NCBI GenBank assembly: GCA_947378615.1
Contig: CANCKV010000237.1
Span: 1-5,910 of the forward strand
DNA: 5,910 nt
Direction of reading: 5' to 3'
Source: Chitinophagaceae bacterium
GTDB taxonomy: Bacteria; Bacteroidota; Bacteroidia; Chitinophagales; Chitinophagaceae
Position 1 is the first letter of the stretch. Each line of letters starts with the position of its first letter. A program made the position numbers and the translations under genes. The notes beneath the pieces are model-generated. The model saw nothing but the letters and a program-made list of their open reading frames with translations. It ran no database searches and was not told the origin of the DNA. Of this stretch, positions 4,831 to 5,910 are shown piece by piece.

Positions 4831-5910
4831 ATGTATCCAAATTTATTTTACGCTTTCAAGGATTTCTTTGGAGTTGAATGGAGTTTTCTTAAGCTTGTAA
4901 ACACATTTGGTTTCTTTGTAGCCATCTGTTTTCTAGTTGCTGCATGGGTAGTGACACAAGAATTAAAACGGAAACAGCAACAAGGATTATTATCATACAC
5001 TGAAGAAAAAATAATGGTAGGTGCACCTGCATCAATTCAGGATTTGATTATCAATTTTATTGTTGGATTTATTTTTGGATACAAAATTATTAGTGCCTTT
5101 GTAATGAATGAAGTATTGAATGACCCACAATCCTTTATTTTATCAACAAAGGGCAATTTACCTATTGGAATCATTACGGGATTAGTTTTTGGAGGACTTA
5201 AATGGTGGGAAAAAAACAAAGAAAAACTAACTAATCCTGAGCAAAGAATAATAAGAATATGGCCACATGACAGAGTAGGTGATTTAGTAATCTATGCTGC
5301 AATATTTGGTTTTGCAGGAGCGAAGGTTTTTCATAATCTAGAAAACTGGAATGACTTTATTAAGAACCCAATTGAAGCACTAATTTCATTTAGTGGTCTA
5401 ACTTTTTATGGAGGATTAATCTGTGCAGGTTTGGCAATTGCTTTTTATGCAAAGAAAAACTCCATTAAAATTATCCATCTCGCTGATGCGTTTTCACCTG
5501 CTTTGATGATTGGCTATGCGATTGGAAGAATCGGTTGTCAAGTAAGCGGCGATGGAGATTGGGGAGTATTGAATAGTAATTTCATTTCGTCCCCTACAGG
5601 ACAGATTATTACTGCTACACCTACTGATTTTAGTAAGGCACTCGGTCATAATATGGATTTTTATACTAGCCAATTTCAATCTTTAGAACAGGTAAGAAGA
5701 ATATCTTTTGAACCATTTTGGCATCTTCCTAATTGGCTATTTGCCTATAACTACCCACATAATGTGATTAGCGAAGGGAAAAGAATAATGGGTTGCGAGG
5801 GTCTTCAATATTGCAATCAATTACCAATACCTGTTTTTCCAACAGCATTATATGAAACAGTTGCCTGTTCATTACTATTTCTAATTCTTTTTTCTTTAAG
5901 AAAGAGATTG
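4831..5910 (+). CDS. lgt: Prolipoprotein diacylglyceryl transferase, C-terminus cut by the window edge
   Basis: Lgt is the inner-membrane enzyme that moves diacylglycerol from phosphatidylglycerol to the lipobox cysteine of prolipoproteins, the first step of lipoprotein maturation. The open frame runs 360 codons from 4831 to the end with no stop. Hydrophobic segments lie at about 24-42, 72-92, 111-123, 150-166, 194-207 and 343-355. Family motifs are GLTFYGGL (189-196), DAFSPALMIGYAIGRIGC (219-236, containing the essential Arg of GRxG, here Arg233), SGDGDWG (239-245) and PVFPTALYE (334-342). The C-terminal segment carrying the E. coli Tyr235 counterpart is outside the window. The protein is longer than the roughly 290-residue E. 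coli enzyme. It has a loop of about 90 residues between GRIGC and PVFPT, with a Cys pair (322, 328). Tyr193 stands where E. coli has catalytic His103. Confidence 0.92.
   Translation, partial: MYPNLFYAFKDFFGVEWSFLKLVNTFGFFVAICFLVAAWVVTQELKRKQQQGLLSYTEEKIMVGAPASIQDLIINFIVGFIFGYKIISAFVMNEVLNDPQSFILSTKGNLPIGIITGLVFGGLKWWEKNKEKLTNPEQRIIRIWPHDRVGDLVIYAAIFGFAGAKVFHNLENWNDFIKNPIEALISFSGLTFYGGLICAGLAIAFYAKKNSIKIIHLADAFSPALMIGYAIGRIGCQVSGDGDWGVLNSNFISSPTGQIITATPTDFSKALGHNMDFYTSQFQSLEQVRRISFEPFWHLPNWLFAYNYPHNVISEGKRIMGCEGLQYCNQLPIPVFPTALYETVACSLLFLILFSLRKRL

Noticed and set aside
5037..5679. Minus-strand open frames opposite lgt
   Set aside because: They are short frames opposite a continuous lgt frame with family motifs.

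Overview
The window is AT-rich DNA from a member of the Bacteroidota, most likely the Chitinophagaceae/Sphingobacteriia side. The evidence is the form of the Lgt, bacilliredoxin and PspC proteins, promoter elements of the TTTG...TAnnTTTG type, and start codons preceded by A-rich leaders with little Shine-Dalgarno character. The family placement is inference from protein style; no search was run.

Layout. Positions 1-263 hold two arrays of a 21-bp repeat in opposite orientations, separated by 56 bp. They are followed by about 620 bp without a credible gene. This stretch carries a possible leftward promoter/operator, scattered partial copies of the repeat, and a good rightward promoter at 739-771. 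That promoter drives a two-gene unit: a PadR-family repressor (886-1251) and, 18 bp later, a large multi-domain PspC membrane protein (1270-3495). A strong bidirectional terminator (3555-3589) separates it from a convergent small heat-shock protein gene (3604-4035, minus strand). A 229-bp divergent region follows, then a bacilliredoxin (BrxA/BrxB family, 4265-4681) with its own terminator. Last is a prolipoprotein diacylglyceryl transferase gene, lgt (4831 to the window end, C-terminus cut off).

How the genes fit together. Most of the content concerns stress and envelope upkeep. PadR-PspC looks like an autoregulated membrane-stress module, Hsp20 is a holdase chaperone, the bacilliredoxin repairs S-thiolated proteins, and Lgt starts lipoprotein maturation. 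Only padR-pspC is clearly an operon; the others have separate signals.

The most interesting non-coding signals are the opposed 21-bp repeat arrays, which resemble iterons or a multi-site protein-binding region cut by the window edge. Next is a 10-nt complementarity between the possible hsp20 5' leader and its start codon, plus an all-A/U hairpin at the same start codon. Within the PspC protein, an 11-residue repeat linker predicts a membrane-lying amphipathic helix. I found no convincing wholly new multi-gene system.
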